DNA of 64,000 nt from an uncultured Aquimarina sp. (GCA_947497175.1 CANMFM010000004.1:920358-984357), one strand, 5' to 3'; positions 26,858 to 36,941 are shown, counted from the stretch's first letter. Notes: generated from the letters alone by a model not told the origin. Translations and numbers: made by a program.

Positions 26858-28072
26858 ATGCTTGATGTACATAAAATCAGAGAAGATTTTCCGATTCTTA
26901 AACGAAAAGTAAATGGAAAACCTCTTGTATATTTTGATAATGCCGCCACATCTCAAACGCCACAAGTCGTAATAGACACTATCGTGGATTATTATAGTAA
27001 TTATAATGCCAATATCCATCGAGGCGTGCATACGTTATCTCAAGAAGCTACAGATGCTTATGAGATTGCTCGTAAAACAATACAGAAGCATTTTAATGCC
27101 CAACATGCTCACGAGATTATTCTAACTTCGGGAACAACGCACAGCATCAATATTGTTGCAACAGGTTTTACCAATTTTCTTTCTAAAGGAGATGAGGTTA
27201 TCGTTTCTGCACTAGAACATCATTCTAATATAGTGCCTTGGCAAATGTTATGTGAACGCACGGGTGCAATTCTCAAAGTAATTCCTATGAATGAAGACGG
27301 AGAGTTATTGATGGATGCCTATGATCATTTACTTGGGGATAGCACCAAATTAGTTTTTACTAATCATATTTCTAATGCTTTGGGGACTATAAATCCTATT
27401 GAAGAAATTATAGAGAAAGCACACAGTGTAGGTGCGGCAGTACTTATAGATGGAGCACAATCCTGCCCGCATGTTAAACCAGATGTTCAGGCGTTAGGTG
27501 CTGATTTTTATGTAGCATCTGCACACAAACTTTGTGGACCTACGGGAGTAGGGTTGCTATACGGAAAAGAGGAATGGCTTAATAAACTACCTCCTTATCA
27601 AGGAGGAGGAGAAATGATTGACCAGGTTACTTTTGAGAAAACCACTTATGCCGGTCTGCCTCATAAATTTGAAGCGGGTACTCCTAATATTTGTGGTGGT
27701 ATTGCGTTTGGTGCTGCACTAGACTATATGAATAGCATTGGCTTTGATGCGATCGCTGCTTACGAAAATGAGCTTCTGGAATACGGTACAAGAAAATTGT
27801 TAGAAATTGAGGGATTGAAAATCTATGGGACTTCCAAAAATAAGACGTCTGTAATTTCTTTTAACTTAGAGAATATCCACCCTTATGATATAGGAACCAT
27901 CGTAGACAAATTGGGAATTGCAGTGCGCACCGGACATCATTGTGCCCAACCAATTATGGATTTTTATAAAATACCGGGAACCATAAGAGCTTCTTTTTCA
28001 TTCTACAATACAAAAGAAGAAATCGATGCCTTGGTAGAAGCAGTTAAAAAGGCAAAAATGATGTTGTCGTAA
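26858..28072 (+). CDS. sufS: Cysteine desulfurase SufS
   Basis: PLP enzyme mobilising sulfur from cysteine for cluster assembly; class II desulfurase of the SufS/CsdA type. 404 aa from ATG 26858 (DVHKIREDFPIL). Visible are NAATSQTP, the PLP lysine in ASAHKLCGPTGVG near residue 226, and the short-loop active-site cysteine in RTGHHCAQPIM near residue 364. Its sulfur acceptor, SufE, is encoded 3.6 kb downstream, separated by surface-protein genes. It has its own promoter and terminator. Confidence 0.97.
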   Translation: MLDVHKIREDFPILKRKVNGKPLVYFDNAATSQTPQVVIDTIVDYYSNYNANIHRGVHTLSQEATDAYEIARKTIQKHFNAQHAHEIILTSGTTHSINIVATGFTNFLSKGDEVIVSALEHHSNIVPWQMLCERTGAILKVIPMNEDGELLMDAYDHLLGDSTKLVFTNHISNALGTINPIEEIIEKAHSVGAAVLIDGAQSCPHVKPDVQALGADFYVASAHKLCGPTGVGLLYGKEEWLNKLPPYQGGGEMIDQVTFEKTTYAGLPHKFEAGTPNICGGIAFGAALDYMNSIGFDAIAAYENELLEYGTRKLLEIEGLKIYGTSKNKTSVISFNLENIHPYDIGTIVDKLGIAVRTGHHCAQPIMDFYKIPGTIRASFSFYNTKEEIDALVEAVKKAKMMLS

Positions 28073-28446
28073 ATGTATCTTTCTGATTAAAATTCCATTT
28101 TAAAGATACTACACACAAGAAATATACGTATTTGTTTTGTGTTGAAGTAATAAAGACTCTAGTGCATATTAGAGTCTTTTTTTTTTCGGCTTTTTACAGA
28201 GTTTTTTGTAAAGAAGTAAACACCTTCTTCTAGGTGTATGTTTTATATTCGTATGTTATGAAAACCTTAAACACTTAAAAATTAATCAATAAGTAACTAT
28301 ATGTCAGCGCCTTGAAAACAAGGTGGTTTAAGTCATTTGTGACTAATTTTTTAGATTAAATGTTAAAAAAAATTAGATTATTCTTGCAAAAAAGGTTTTT
28401 TAAAAATAACTTTAACATATTCAATTTAACCAAAAATAAATATATT
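28073..28446. other. Gene-free gap between sufS and the T9SS hydrolase
   Basis: 374 bases. It holds the sufS terminator (28152-28186), a short hairpin ACACCT / AGGTGT at 28220-28237, and a pair of adjacent hairpins at 28308-28344 just before the next gene. An in-frame upstream ATG at 28360 exists but precedes the signal peptide and is not used. No clear TAnnTTTG promoter is visible. Confidence 0.6.
28152..28186 (+). terminator. Intrinsic terminator of sufS
   Basis: 10-bp stem AAAGACTCTA / TAGAGTCTTT, loop GTGCATAT, followed by an uninterrupted T-run. Confidence 0.85.
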
Positions 28447-29589
28447 ATGAAAACAGTACTCTTAAGTATTCTGTCCGTTTTTTTTCTTGTTTGTAGCAGT
28501 GTCGCTCAGGACTACGAGGTAAGTTCGAGCTCTAAAACCTTCAGAGATGCAGATCGACGTAACCGAAGGGTAAATACCAGGATTTATTATCCAAAAATTA
28601 CAGAGCAAAATCAAATCAAAACAGCACAAGAATCTTTTCCTGTCGTTGTCCTTGGACATGGTTTTGTAATGGGTTCTGATGCGTACCAAAACTTTTATAA
28701 TACCTTGGTGCCAAGAGGGTATATTGTAGTTTTTGTTAACACCGAAGGGTCTTTTTTTGCCAATCATGAGGCTTTTTCTAAAGACCTTGCCTTTATGGTT
28801 GGGGCTATCCAGGCAGAGAACAGCAATCAGAGTTCAGTTCTTTTTGGTATTGTCGACGATAAAACTGCTTTAATAGGTCATTCTATGGGTGGCGGGGCTG
28901 CTACTGTAGCGGCTTCGATGGTCGAAGTAGAAACACTTGTCACTTTTGCACCAGCTTTGTTGCGATTTGATACCCTAACTCCGGCATCTATGGTTTCAGA
29001 AGATGCTATTGTATTTTCAGGAACTGCAGATGGGGTAACACCACCAGACGAACATCATATCCCAATCTACGATAACTTAGGGTCTGATTGTAAATATCTT
29101 GTAAGTATTACCGGGGGAGCTCATTGTTATTATGCTAATAGTAATTTCTTTTGTGATTTTGGAGAAAATAGTTCTTCTGGTAATATTCAGCTTACAAGAA
29201 GCCAGCAACAGGCTATCACATTTCAGTTCTTAAACTCTTGGTTTGATTATAAATTAAAAGGAAACCTTGATGCCCAACAAACCTTTTTATTAGATTTGGC
29301 AACCTCAGGAGATATAACTTCAGAAAACACGTGTAATAATCCGGTCGTAACCTATGAGCCAGCAGAAATTGAGGTTAGGACATTTCCTAACCCTGCACAT
29401 AAAGTTCTAAATATTAAATTGGATGATCTTGCGCTGGATAAAATAGAATTTTATAGTCAGAATGGTCAACTTATTCGAACTTCAAATACCAATCAGGTTA
29501 ATGTTTCTGATCTACGACAAGGTCATTATTTTGCAAAAATTTATGCAGGAGGAACTACCGTTACTAAAAAAGTAATGATCCAAAAATAG
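28447..29589 (+). CDS. Secreted alpha/beta hydrolase with T9SS sorting domain
   Basis: 380 aa from ATG 28447, which opens a clean signal peptide (MKTVLLSILSVFFLVCSSVA). The catalytic domain (about 25-300) has oxyanion segment VVVLGHGFVMGSD, nucleophile elbow LIGHSMGGGAATVAA, an Asp in SGTADGVTPPDEH and His in SITGGAHCYYA; the layout resembles dienelactone-hydrolase, chlorophyllase and polyester-hydrolase relatives. The last ~75 residues (VRTFPNPAHKVLNI ... YFAKIYAGG ... KKVMIQK) are a type A T9SS C-terminal domain, so the enzyme should be secreted or displayed on the cell surface. Substrate unknown; plausible targets are esters or polyesters. Own terminator downstream. Confidence 0.9.
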   Translation: MKTVLLSILSVFFLVCSSVAQDYEVSSSSKTFRDADRRNRRVNTRIYYPKITEQNQIKTAQESFPVVVLGHGFVMGSDAYQNFYNTLVPRGYIVVFVNTEGSFFANHEAFSKDLAFMVGAIQAENSNQSSVLFGIVDDKTALIGHSMGGGAATVAASMVEVETLVTFAPALLRFDTLTPASMVSEDAIVFSGTADGVTPPDEHHIPIYDNLGSDCKYLVSITGGAHCYYANSNFFCDFGENSSSGNIQLTRSQQQAITFQFLNSWFDYKLKGNLDAQQTFLLDLATSGDITSENTCNNPVVTYEPAEIEVRTFPNPAHKVLNIKLDDLALDKIEFYSQNGQLIRTSNTNQVNVSDLRQGHYFAKIYAGGTTVTKKVMIQK

Positions 29590-29631
29590 TAAAATGTACT
29601 AGTTGTGTTTGTATACATTGTTATTTAAGAT

Positions 29632-29657
29632 GAGGGAGTTTTAAACTCCCTCTTTTT
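29632..29657 (+). terminator. Intrinsic terminator of the T9SS hydrolase
   Basis: Stem GAGGGAGTT / AACTCCCTC with loop TTA, followed by TTTTT. Confidence 0.8.
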
Positions 29658-29801
29658 ATTTGATTTCAGTTAATAAATCACTAAATTAGAGTATAAAAAG
29701 GTATACTAATTATTTGTTAATCAAACTTTTAAACTGTTGTTTTTAGTTCAATAAAGTATAAAAAGATCTCCTTTTTTTGCACATATCTAATACTCTTAAA
29801 A

Positions 29802-30812
29802 ATGAAAAAGCTTGTAATTCCTGGTGTACTTCTCTCGCTATTTATATTTGTAGGATGTCCTAATAAAAAAAATACAAACAATCCAGAATGTATGACTGCT
29901 GAAAAGGCTAAAACGCTATATGAACCGATACGCAATGATGATACAAAAAGGTGCAGTACTATGGAGGTTTTAGAAAGACATATGGCCAAAAGTCCAAATT
30001 TAGAATCAAAAATGAAAGCTATAGAAAAACAATGTGAAGCTTTTATCCAACTAAGAAAAAGTGGAAAAGCTAATGATTTGGATAGGATTACTATTCCCAC
30101 AGTTGTGCATGTAATTTATAGTAAAAACGAAGAAAATATTTGTAGTTCTCAAATCGCCTCACAGATTAAAGTTTTGAACCAGGACTTTACTAAAACGAAT
30201 ACAGATATTACTCAAATTCCAGAAGAGTTTTCTACTATATCTGCCGACGTAAAAATTCGTTTTGAATTAGACACCATAATAAGAGTTTCTTCCACAAGAG
30301 CCGAATGGGGCACAAACGATCAAATGAAATTTTCTTCAAATGGAGGTTCTGACGCTATTGATTCTTCAAAACATTTAAACATCTGGGTATGCAATATTGG
30401 AGGAGGAATTCTCGGGTATGCACAGTTTCCGGGGGATAATGCTTCAACAGATGGGATTGTAGTCTCACCTCAGTTTTTTGGAACCGAAGGATCAGCTTCT
30501 GCTCCTTTTGATCGTGGAAGAACAACTACGCATGAAATAGGACATTGGTTAAATCTAAGACATATTTGGGGTGATGGAAATTGTTCTGTAGATGATTTTG
30601 TTGACGATACACCAGTCTCTGATGGGCCTAATTATGGGTGTCCGACATATCCGACTGTTCGTTGTAATACGAATAATATTACTATGAATTATATGGATTA
30701 TACTGATGATGCTTGTATGTATATGTTTACACAGGGTCAAAAAAACAGAATGAGGGCTGTTTTTGCCATCGGGGGGCCGAGAGAAAGTTTTGCAAAAACA
30801 TCTATTCAATAG
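29802..30812 (+). CDS. M43-family zinc metalloprotease lipoprotein
   Basis: 336 aa. SPII signal (VLLSLFIFVGCPNKK). Extended zinc motif THEIGHWLNLRHIWGD (HExxHxxGxxH) near residue 248, followed by the Met-turn segment MNYMDYTDDACMYMF, both characteristic of pappalysin/cytophagalysin (M43) peptidases. A propeptide-like region of about 90 residues with TIPTVVHVIY precedes the catalytic core. No C-terminal T9SS domain; the protein ends just after the core, so it should be a lipid-anchored peptidase. Conserved cysteines (DGNCSVDD, YGCPTYPTVRC) probably form disulfides. Confidence 0.92.
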   Translation: MKKLVIPGVLLSLFIFVGCPNKKNTNNPECMTAEKAKTLYEPIRNDDTKRCSTMEVLERHMAKSPNLESKMKAIEKQCEAFIQLRKSGKANDLDRITIPTVVHVIYSKNEENICSSQIASQIKVLNQDFTKTNTDITQIPEEFSTISADVKIRFELDTIIRVSSTRAEWGTNDQMKFSSNGGSDAIDSSKHLNIWVCNIGGGILGYAQFPGDNASTDGIVVSPQFFGTEGSASAPFDRGRTTTHEIGHWLNLRHIWGDGNCSVDDFVDDTPVSDGPNYGCPTYPTVRCNTNNITMNYMDYTDDACMYMFTQGQKNRMRAVFAIGGPRESFAKTSIQ

Positions 30813-30945
30813 TATATTTAGAATATAATTTTGAACACAGTAAACAATCTCTGAAGAAGGAAAAAGGGGTATTCAAAGAAAAAGGTTTTAAAATATCGGG
30901 GTATGCCTCAATATAGTTAAATCTCAATTATCGAATAAAATCAAT

Positions 30946-31659
30946 ATGAGTAAACTTATTTTAATATGGAGTGTAGTAATTTTGTTTTCTTCTTGTGAAG
31001 AAACAAAACGAGTCTTTATTGCAGATCATCTCGTAAATTGTGAAGGAGTAGCACCACAAAAATGCATGCTTTATAAAGAAAGTATTACCGACGACTGGTC
31101 ATTTTTTTATGATACCATTGAAGGTTTTGATTATGAAGAAGGGTATGCCTATGAATTAGAAATAGAGGTGAGTCAACTTGAAAACCCACCTGCAGATGGC
31201 TCTTCGTTGCACTACTCTTTGGTTAAGGTTATTTCTAAGGAAAAAGAAGAATCAATAGGTCAGAATGTAACTACAGAAGACCAAAAGACGCAAGAAAATG
31301 ACATAATTGGTGTAGAATATCAAGCTCTAACCCGAGCCACTTTCTTTCAGGTTAACATCAATAACGATAAGATTAAAAAGACAACAGACAGAAATTTTAA
31401 AAATAGTGATTCGAAAAAGTGTTCAAAAAAGGATTGGAATAGTATTACTACCCTTGTTGATGCCATAGCCTTAGAAAAAATTAGTCAACTAAAAGCTCCA
31501 AGTGGTAAACGCCTTTTTGACGGTGCGGCACATGCCCAACTAAAAATCACCTCGCAAAATAAAACATACACTTCCTCGAGTTTTGATCACGGCAATCCTC
31601 CTAAAGAAATAGAACAATTGGTTAATACTATACTATCATTGTCAGAAAGTATTGAATAG
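30946..31659 (+). CDS. DUF4377 domain lipoprotein
   Basis: 237 aa. SPII signal (WSVVILFSSCEE). The first domain (about 20-105) has the DUF4377 pattern: LVNCEGVAPQKCML, FYDTIEGFDYEEGYAYEL and NPPADGSSLHYSLVKV. After a charged linker, a second ~85-residue domain with DAIALEKISQLKAPSGKRLF and HAQLKITSQNKTYTSS looks like a small beta-barrel appendage also found alone in Bacteroidota; I cannot name it. It is probably envelope-located, perhaps surface-exposed. It lies between the metalloprotease and sufE. Confidence 0.85.
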   Translation: MSKLILIWSVVILFSSCEETKRVFIADHLVNCEGVAPQKCMLYKESITDDWSFFYDTIEGFDYEEGYAYELEIEVSQLENPPADGSSLHYSLVKVISKEKEESIGQNVTTEDQKTQENDIIGVEYQALTRATFFQVNINNDKIKKTTDRNFKNSDSKKCSKKDWNSITTLVDAIALEKISQLKAPSGKRLFDGAAHAQLKITSQNKTYTSSSFDHGNPPKEIEQLVNTILSLSESIE

Positions 31660-31699
31660 CAACTATTCTTGTTGTATTTTTGTCCAAAATTTGTAGGTA

Positions 31700-32122
31700 A
31701 TGACGATACAGGAAATTCAAGAGGAGATTGTTGATGAGTTTAGCATGTTTGACGATTGGATGCAGAGATATGAATACATGATCGAACTGGGTAAATCTCT
31801 TCCGCTTATAGAAGAAAAATATAAAACGGATACTAATATTATTAAAGGTTGTCAAAGCAAGGTGTGGGTACATGCAGAAATGAATGATGATAAAGTTAAT
31901 TTTACGGCAGATAGTGATGCAATCATTACCAAAGGTATTATTGCTATTTTAATACGTGCTTTTTCCGGACAACATCCAAAGGATATTATTGATGCCGATA
32001 CAAGTTTTATTGATGAAATTGGATTAAAGGAGCACTTATCTCCAACACGTGCCAATGGCCTGGTAAGCATGATTAAGCAACTAAAAATGTATGCCATTGC
32101 TTATCAAACACAGTTAAATTAA
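31700..32122 (+). CDS. sufE: Sulfur acceptor SufE
   Basis: 140-aa protein that takes persulfide from SufS and passes it to SufB. The acceptor cysteine is in IKGCQSKVWVHAEM near residue 52. Length and N-terminal helix (DWMQRYEYMIELGKSLP) are typical. First gene of a compact run with sufT, a thioesterase and a DUF2480 gene, separate from the main suf operon. Confidence 0.96.
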   Translation: MTIQEIQEEIVDEFSMFDDWMQRYEYMIELGKSLPLIEEKYKTDTNIIKGCQSKVWVHAEMNDDKVNFTADSDAIITKGIIAILIRAFSGQHPKDIIDADTSFIDEIGLKEHLSPTRANGLVSMIKQLKMYAIAYQTQLN

Positions 32123-32164
32123 CTATTGTTGTCAGGCTTAGTATGTCAAAGACGACTAAAAAAA

Positions 32165-32497
32165 ATGAATATGAGTGAAATTGCTATAGATACAAACGAA
32201 CTGGGAGAAAAGATTGTAAGAGTTCTTAAAACTATTTATGACCCCGAAATTCCGGTAGATATATACGAATTAGGGTTAATTTATGATGTTTTTGTTAATG
32301 AAGATCATGATGTAAAGATCTTAATGACCCTTACGTCTCCAAACTGTCCGGTGGCAGAGTCTCTTCCAGAAGAGATTCGAGAAAAAGTCAAGTCTCTTGA
32401 TGCCGTAAATGATGTTGAAATGGAGCTTACTTTTGACCCACCATGGTCTCAGGATTTAATGAGTGAAGAAGCAAAATTAGAACTAGGAATGCTCTAA
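32165..32497 (+). CDS. sufT: MIP18/DUF59 Fe-S assembly factor (SufT-like)
   Basis: 110 aa from ATG 32165 (a second ATG two codons later is equally possible). The DUF59 core is clear: LKTIYDPEIPVDIYELGL, MTLTSPNCPVAESLPEEI with the conserved Cys, and VEMELTFDPPWSQDLMSE. These proteins support maturation of Fe-S enzymes. It lies 42 bases after sufE, which supports the assignment. The frame extends upstream to a non-conserved codon at 32126 that I reject. Confidence 0.92.
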   Translation: MNMSEIAIDTNELGEKIVRVLKTIYDPEIPVDIYELGLIYDVFVNEDHDVKILMTLTSPNCPVAESLPEEIREKVKSLDAVNDVEMELTFDPPWSQDLMSEEAKLELGML

Positions 32498-32521
32498 TCT
32501 TAATTTCATTGTATAATAAGG

Positions 32522-32959
32522 ATGAGTAAAGAGCATTATGGTAAATTAGAAAGAATGTATTTGCAGGCAAATATCAACACTATGATATTTGATTCTACTA
32601 CGGTTAAAATTTCTGAAGAAACGGCCCATATAGGCCTGGAAATATCAGAAAAATACTTTCATGCTCTAGGAGCTATTCATGGTTCTGTATATTTTAAGTT
32701 GTTAGATGATGCCGCTTTTTTTGCAGTAAATTCTATAGTAAAAGATGTTTTTGTGCTTACGACCTCATTTAATGTGAATATTATAAGACCAGCAAATAAA
32801 GGTTTGATTACTGCTATAGGCAAAGTAAGATTTAAATCCAGGAATCTTTTTATAGCAGAAGCTTCATTATACAATCAGGATGGTAAAGAAATAGCTTTTG
32901 GAACCGGAAATTTTGCAAAAAGTAAAACTGAATTATCAGAAAAAATAGGATATCTATAA
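32522..32959 (+). CDS. PaaI-family thioesterase (hotdog fold)
   Basis: 145-aa acyl-CoA thioesterase-like protein. The hotdog motif GAIHGSVYFKLLDDAAFF near residue 55 carries the family HG dipeptide and the Asp/Glu position. The rest follows the strand pattern, ending in ASLYNQDGKEIAFGTGNFAK. Substrate unknown. Its stop overlaps the start of the DUF2480 gene (TAATGG). Confidence 0.9.
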   Translation: MSKEHYGKLERMYLQANINTMIFDSTTVKISEETAHIGLEISEKYFHALGAIHGSVYFKLLDDAAFFAVNSIVKDVFVLTTSFNVNIIRPANKGLITAIGKVRFKSRNLFIAEASLYNQDGKEIAFGTGNFAKSKTELSEKIGYL

Positions 32960-33468
32960 TGGCCGATGAAATTATAAATAGGGTTGCTAATAATGAAAAT
33001 CTGATTACTTTTGATTTAGAAGAGTATTATCCAGAAGGTGAACGTGTTCTCTTTGATATCAAGGATTGGCTTTTTGAGGGATTATTGTTGCGAGAAAAAG
33101 ATTTTAGAAAGCACGTTGTTGATCATGAATGGAGGCAATATAAAGACAACTATATCGCATTAATCTGCTCTACAGAGGCTATTATACCGGGTTGGGCATA
33201 TCTTCTATTAACCAGTGCTCTGGTTCCATTTGCAAAAAAAGTAGTTGTGGGTACTCTGGATACTCTCGAAACAATTATCTATAATGAAATTATTAATAAC
33301 CTTGATGTTTCTGCCTATCAAGATAAACTGCTTATTATAAAAGGTTGTTCTAAAAAACCGGTTCCTGATGGTGCTTATATTTTTTTACTTCAGAAATTGC
33401 AACCAGTGGCAAAAAGCATTATGTACGGTGAGGCGTGTTCTTCAGTTCCTTTGTTTAAACGAAAGTAA
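32959..33468 (+). CDS. DUF2480 family protein
   Basis: 169-aa soluble protein of a Bacteroidota-restricted family. Typical segments are ITFDLEEYYPEGERVLFDIK, WLFEGLLLREKDFR and IKGCSKKPVPDGAYIFLL, with the conserved KGC dipeptide context near residue 134. Function unknown; overlap with the thioesterase and proximity to sufE/sufT place it with Fe-S housekeeping. Ends about 225 bases before the next gene. Confidence 0.9.
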   Translation: MADEIINRVANNENLITFDLEEYYPEGERVLFDIKDWLFEGLLLREKDFRKHVVDHEWRQYKDNYIALICSTEAIIPGWAYLLLTSALVPFAKKVVVGTLDTLETIIYNEIINNLDVSAYQDKLLIIKGCSKKPVPDGAYIFLLQKLQPVAKSIMYGEACSSVPLFKRK

Positions 33469-33551
33469 GTTCATTAATCTGAAAATAATGCCGTTGGTCG
33501 AAAAAATCTGGTAATACACTATTTTTTTAACATAAAAAACGTTACTTAAAA

Positions 33552-33559
33552 TATATTTG
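33552..33559 (+). promoter_or_regulatory. Possible -7 element of the DUF3078 gene
   Basis: TATATTTG, exact TAnnTTTG match, but 135 bases before the ATG at 33694 and without a TTG at the proper distance. Confidence 0.35.
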
Positions 33560-33693
33560 CCAACAAATGAATATATGTTCGGATTATTTGTTTTGGTTAA
33601 GTCGTGTCAAATGAATTTAAAAATGTCATTGGTGTACCCTATCTCTTAACCAGGATGGTATAATCTATTAACTTACTTAAAACTATCGATCAC

Positions 33694-34617
33694 ATGAAAA
33701 AAACACTTCTGGTTGTAGTGCTATTATTTGGCACTACGATGTTGTTCGCACAAGAAGAAGAAAAAAAGGAAGAAGCTCTAAAAGACGGATGGACCAGGGC
33801 AGGAAACATTAGCTTTTTATTTAATCAATCTGCTTTTAATGCCGAGTGGCTTGGAGGAGGAACCTCAAACATTGCGGGTAACCTTTCCATTTCTTACGAT
33901 TTCAATTACCGTAAAGGAGATTTAGCTTGGGATAACAAAATCCTTGCAGATTATGGGCTAACCAAAATCAAAGATCAAGAGTTTACCCGTAAAACAAATG
34001 ACCGTTTTGAATTTAACTCACTTTTAGGTAAGCAAATAAAAGAAACAAATTGGTATTATTCTTTTTTCATAAACTTTAGAACACAATTTGCCCCTGGCTA
34101 TGAGTTTGGAACTGACGATGAAGGAAATGAAATAAGGACAGAAATAACAGATCTTTTTTCTCCCGCTTATTTGCAGCTAGGACCTGGTATGCTATGGAAA
34201 AAAAGTGATAATTTAAAAGTAAATATTGCTCCTGCAACAGCTAGGTTTATATTTGTAGATGGAGCATTTACAGATGTGGGAAATAGTCAAGATGATATCA
34301 CAGCTTTTAATGATGCTGGGGGATATTTCGGTGTAGAAGCCAATGAAACATCCCGATTCGAATTTGGTGCATCGATTAATGCATATGCTAAGTTTGAGAT
34401 CATGAAAAATGTATCGATGGAAAACATTTTAAGCTTATACTCTAATTACTTAGAGGATCCACAAAATGTGGATATCGACTATACAGCAAATGTTGTAATG
34501 ACTATCAATAAGTACTTGTCTACTAATTTAACCTTTCAGGCGATTTATGATGATAATGCTATTGGGGCATTTCAGATCAGAGAAGTATTTGGCCTCGGAA
34601 TAAACTATGGGTTTTAA
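33694..34617 (+). CDS. DUF3078 outer-membrane beta-barrel-like protein
   Basis: 307 aa. Cleavable signal peptide (TLLVVVLLFGTTMLFA), then an acidic/basic linker and the DUF3078 start DGWTRAGNISFLFNQSAFN with the WLGGG motif. The rest is a run of amphipathic strands ending in an aromatic residue (GLGINYGF), as expected of an outer-membrane barrel. Function unknown. Single gene with a strong terminator. Confidence 0.88.
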   Translation: MKKTLLVVVLLFGTTMLFAQEEEKKEEALKDGWTRAGNISFLFNQSAFNAEWLGGGTSNIAGNLSISYDFNYRKGDLAWDNKILADYGLTKIKDQEFTRKTNDRFEFNSLLGKQIKETNWYYSFFINFRTQFAPGYEFGTDDEGNEIRTEITDLFSPAYLQLGPGMLWKKSDNLKVNIAPATARFIFVDGAFTDVGNSQDDITAFNDAGGYFGVEANETSRFEFGASINAYAKFEIMKNVSMENILSLYSNYLEDPQNVDIDYTANVVMTINKYLSTNLTFQAIYDDNAIGAFQIREVFGLGINYGF

Positions 34618-34641
34618 AAAAACCTAAGGTAGTTGATAAAT

Positions 34642-34677
34642 AAAAAGATCGCTAACTATTGAGTTAGCGATCTTTTT
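34642..34677. terminator. Bidirectional terminator (DUF3078 / S9 peptidase)
   Basis: Perfect 16-bp stem, AAAAAGATCGCTAACT / AGTTAGCGATCTTTTT, with tetraloop ATTG, between the two converging genes. The strongest hairpin in the window. Confidence 0.92.
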
Positions 34678-34708
34678 ATTTATTCTAGTGAAAAGAGATG
34701 CAGATTAA

Positions 34709-36877
34709 TTATCCTTTTACTTCGTCGGTGACTTTTTCGGGTAATACTTGGTATCCCATATTAAATAATGTAAAACCAAAAATATCTGCATATTGTTCTA
34801 TAGTTTTACTAACAGGTGTTCCGGCACCATGACCTGCTTTTGTTTCTATTCGTATTAAAGTTGGGTTGTTTCCAGATTGTTTTGCTTGTAATTCGGCTGC
34901 AAACTTAAAAGAATGTGCAGGTACAACTCTATCATCATGATCTCCTGTTGTGACCAAAGTAGCTGGATATTCCACACCTTCTTTTACATTATGAACAGGA
35001 GAATAGCTATTTAAGTACTCAAACATTTCTTTGCTCTCTTCGGCGGTACCATAATCATAAGCCCATCCGGCCCCAGCAGTAAAAGTATGATAGCGTAACA
35101 TATCCAGAACTCCCACGGCAGGTAGAGCAACTTTTATAAGATCTGGCCTCTGAGTCATCGTAGCACCAACTAATAGACCTCCATTAGATCCACCTCGTAT
35201 AGCCAGATAATCACTAGAAGTATACTTATTTTCTATGAGATATTCTGCTGCTGCAATAAAATCATCAAATACATTTTGTTTTTGCATTTTTGTACCGGCA
35301 TCATGCCATTTTTTCCCATATTCTCCGCCTCCTCTTAGGTTAGGTACTGCATAGATCCCACCCTGTTCCATCCATACCGCATTTGCAATACTAAAAGAAG
35401 GGGTTAAACTAATATTAAACCCTCCGTATCCATATAAAATAGTCGGGTTTTTTCCATCTAATGTTACTCCTTTTTTATATGTAATAATCATCGGTATTTT
35501 GGTGCCGTCTTTTGATGTATAAAATACCTGCTTGCTCTCAAAATTTTCAGGATCAAAATCAATTTTTGGCTTACGGTATAATTCCGATGTTCCTTCAGCA
35601 ATAGAATACTTGTAAATGCTGTTTGGGGTCTTGTAATTGGTAAAAGAATAATACAGTTCTTTTTCTTCTTTTTTAGTTCCAAATCCATTTGCAGATCCTA
35701 CACCTGGCAATGAAACCTCTCGAATTAGTTGGCCATCATAATCATATTGCAATACTTTAGAAACAGCGTCAACCATGTATTCAGCGAAGAAATATCCTCC
35801 ACCTTTATTTGGGCTTAACACATTTTTTGTCTCAGTAATAAAATCTTTCCAGTGTTGAGGGCTGGGATTCGATGCGTCTACTGTTACTATCTTTTGATTT
35901 GGGGCATTCAGATTAGTTACAATATATAATTTTGAGTCAATGTTATCTATGACATAACTATCACTATCTGTGTGACCCAAAATAGTAATAAGTTTGCTGT
36001 TGGGTTTTGTAAGGTCTTTGATAAAAAGTTTATTTCCAGAGGTAGATGTACTTGCACTAATGGTTAAATAATGACCGTCATTGGTCACACTTCCAAAAAC
36101 ATATCTGTGTTTTTCTTCTGGGGTTCCTCCAAAAATTAATTCATCTTCTTTTTGTGAAGTCCCTAATTTGTGAAAATATACTTTGTGTTGATCTGTTTTT
36201 GCAGAAAGCTCACTTCCTTTGGGTTTGTCATAACTTGAATAGTAAAACCCTTCATTGCCTCTCCAAGACATACCAGAGAATTTTAGATCCACTATGGTGT
36301 CTCCTAGAATTTCATTAGTTTCTGTGTTTTTAACGATCACTTTACGCCAGTCACTACCCCCTTCAGAAATAGAGTAGGCCACTAGCGTACCGTCTTTAGA
36401 AAAACTCAAACTTCCAAGAGATGTTGTTCCGTCTTTACTAAATGTATTAGGGTCTAAAAACACTTCAGGTTCATCTCCTTCATTTTTAAAACGATATATT
36501 ACATATTGGTTCTGTAGCCCGTTATTTTTGTAGAAGTACGTATAGTCTCCTTCTTTAAAAGGGGCACTTATTTTTTCATAGTTCCATAGGTCTGATAACC
36601 GTTTTTTTAAATCTTTTCTGAAAGGAATCTTTTCTAAGTATCCAAAAGTGGTTTTGTTTTGTGTAGTAACCCAATTTTCTGTTTCTTCACTTCGATCATC
36701 TTCTAGCCATCGGTAAGGATCTTGTACTTTATTACCAAAATAAGCATCTACGGTGTCAACTTTTTTAGTTTCAGGATAGTTCAATTCGATATAATTTTTA
36801 CTGGTTTGCTTTTTAGTTTCGTTTTTGCAGGCTATCATCAATGTGATAACAGATAGTATGAAGAGTATTTTTTTCAT
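34709..36877 (-). CDS. Prolyl oligopeptidase (S9A) lipoprotein
   Basis: 722 aa from the ATG at 36877, which gives an SPII signal ([17 protein letters not shown]); the longer frame to 36925 would hide it. Beta-propeller domain in the middle, catalytic alpha/beta hydrolase at the C-terminus: Ser in [16 protein letters not shown], Asp in [15 protein letters not shown], His in [12 protein letters not shown]. It cleaves small peptides after proline, here anchored in the envelope. The 5' region contains a candidate structured RNA (36942-37050). Confidence 0.95.
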   Translation of the reverse strand: MKKILFILSVITLMIACKNETKKQTSKNYIELNYPETKKVDTVDAYFGNKVQDPYRWLEDDRSEETENWVTTQNKTTFGYLEKIPFRKDLKKRLSDLWNYEKISAPFKEGDYTYFYKNNGLQNQYVIYRFKNEGDEPEVFLDPNTFSKDGTTSLGSLSFSKDGTLVAYSISEGGSDWRKVIVKNTETNEILGDTIVDLKFSGMSWRGNEGFYYSSYDKPKGSELSAKTDQHKVYFHKLGTSQKEDELIFGGTPEEKHRYVFGSVTNDGHYLTISASTSTSGNKLFIKDLTKPNSKLITILGHTDSDSYVIDNIDSKLYIVTNLNAPNQKIVTVDASNPSPQHWKDFITETKNVLSPNKGGGYFFAEYMVDAVSKVLQYDYDGQLIREVSLPGVGSANGFGTKKEEKELYYSFTNYKTPNSIYKYSIAEGTSELYRKPKIDFDPENFESKQVFYTSKDGTKIPMIITYKKGVTLDGKNPTILYGYGGFNISLTPSFSIANAVWMEQGGIYAVPNLRGGGEYGKKWHDAGTKMQKQNVFDDFIAAAEYLIENKYTSSDYLAIRGGSNGGLLVGATMTQRPDLIKVALPAVGVLDMLRYHTFTAGAGWAYDYGTAEESKEMFEYLNSYSPVHNVKEGVEYPATLVTTGDHDDRVVPAHSFKFAAELQAKQSGNNPTLIRIETKAGHGAGTPVSKTIEQYADIFGFTLFNMGYQVLPEKVTDEVKG

Positions 36878-36941
36878 GATTATTTTCGTTAGAATACACA
36901 AATCTATCAAAAGAAGCAGGTTCAAATGCTAAAGAAATTAT

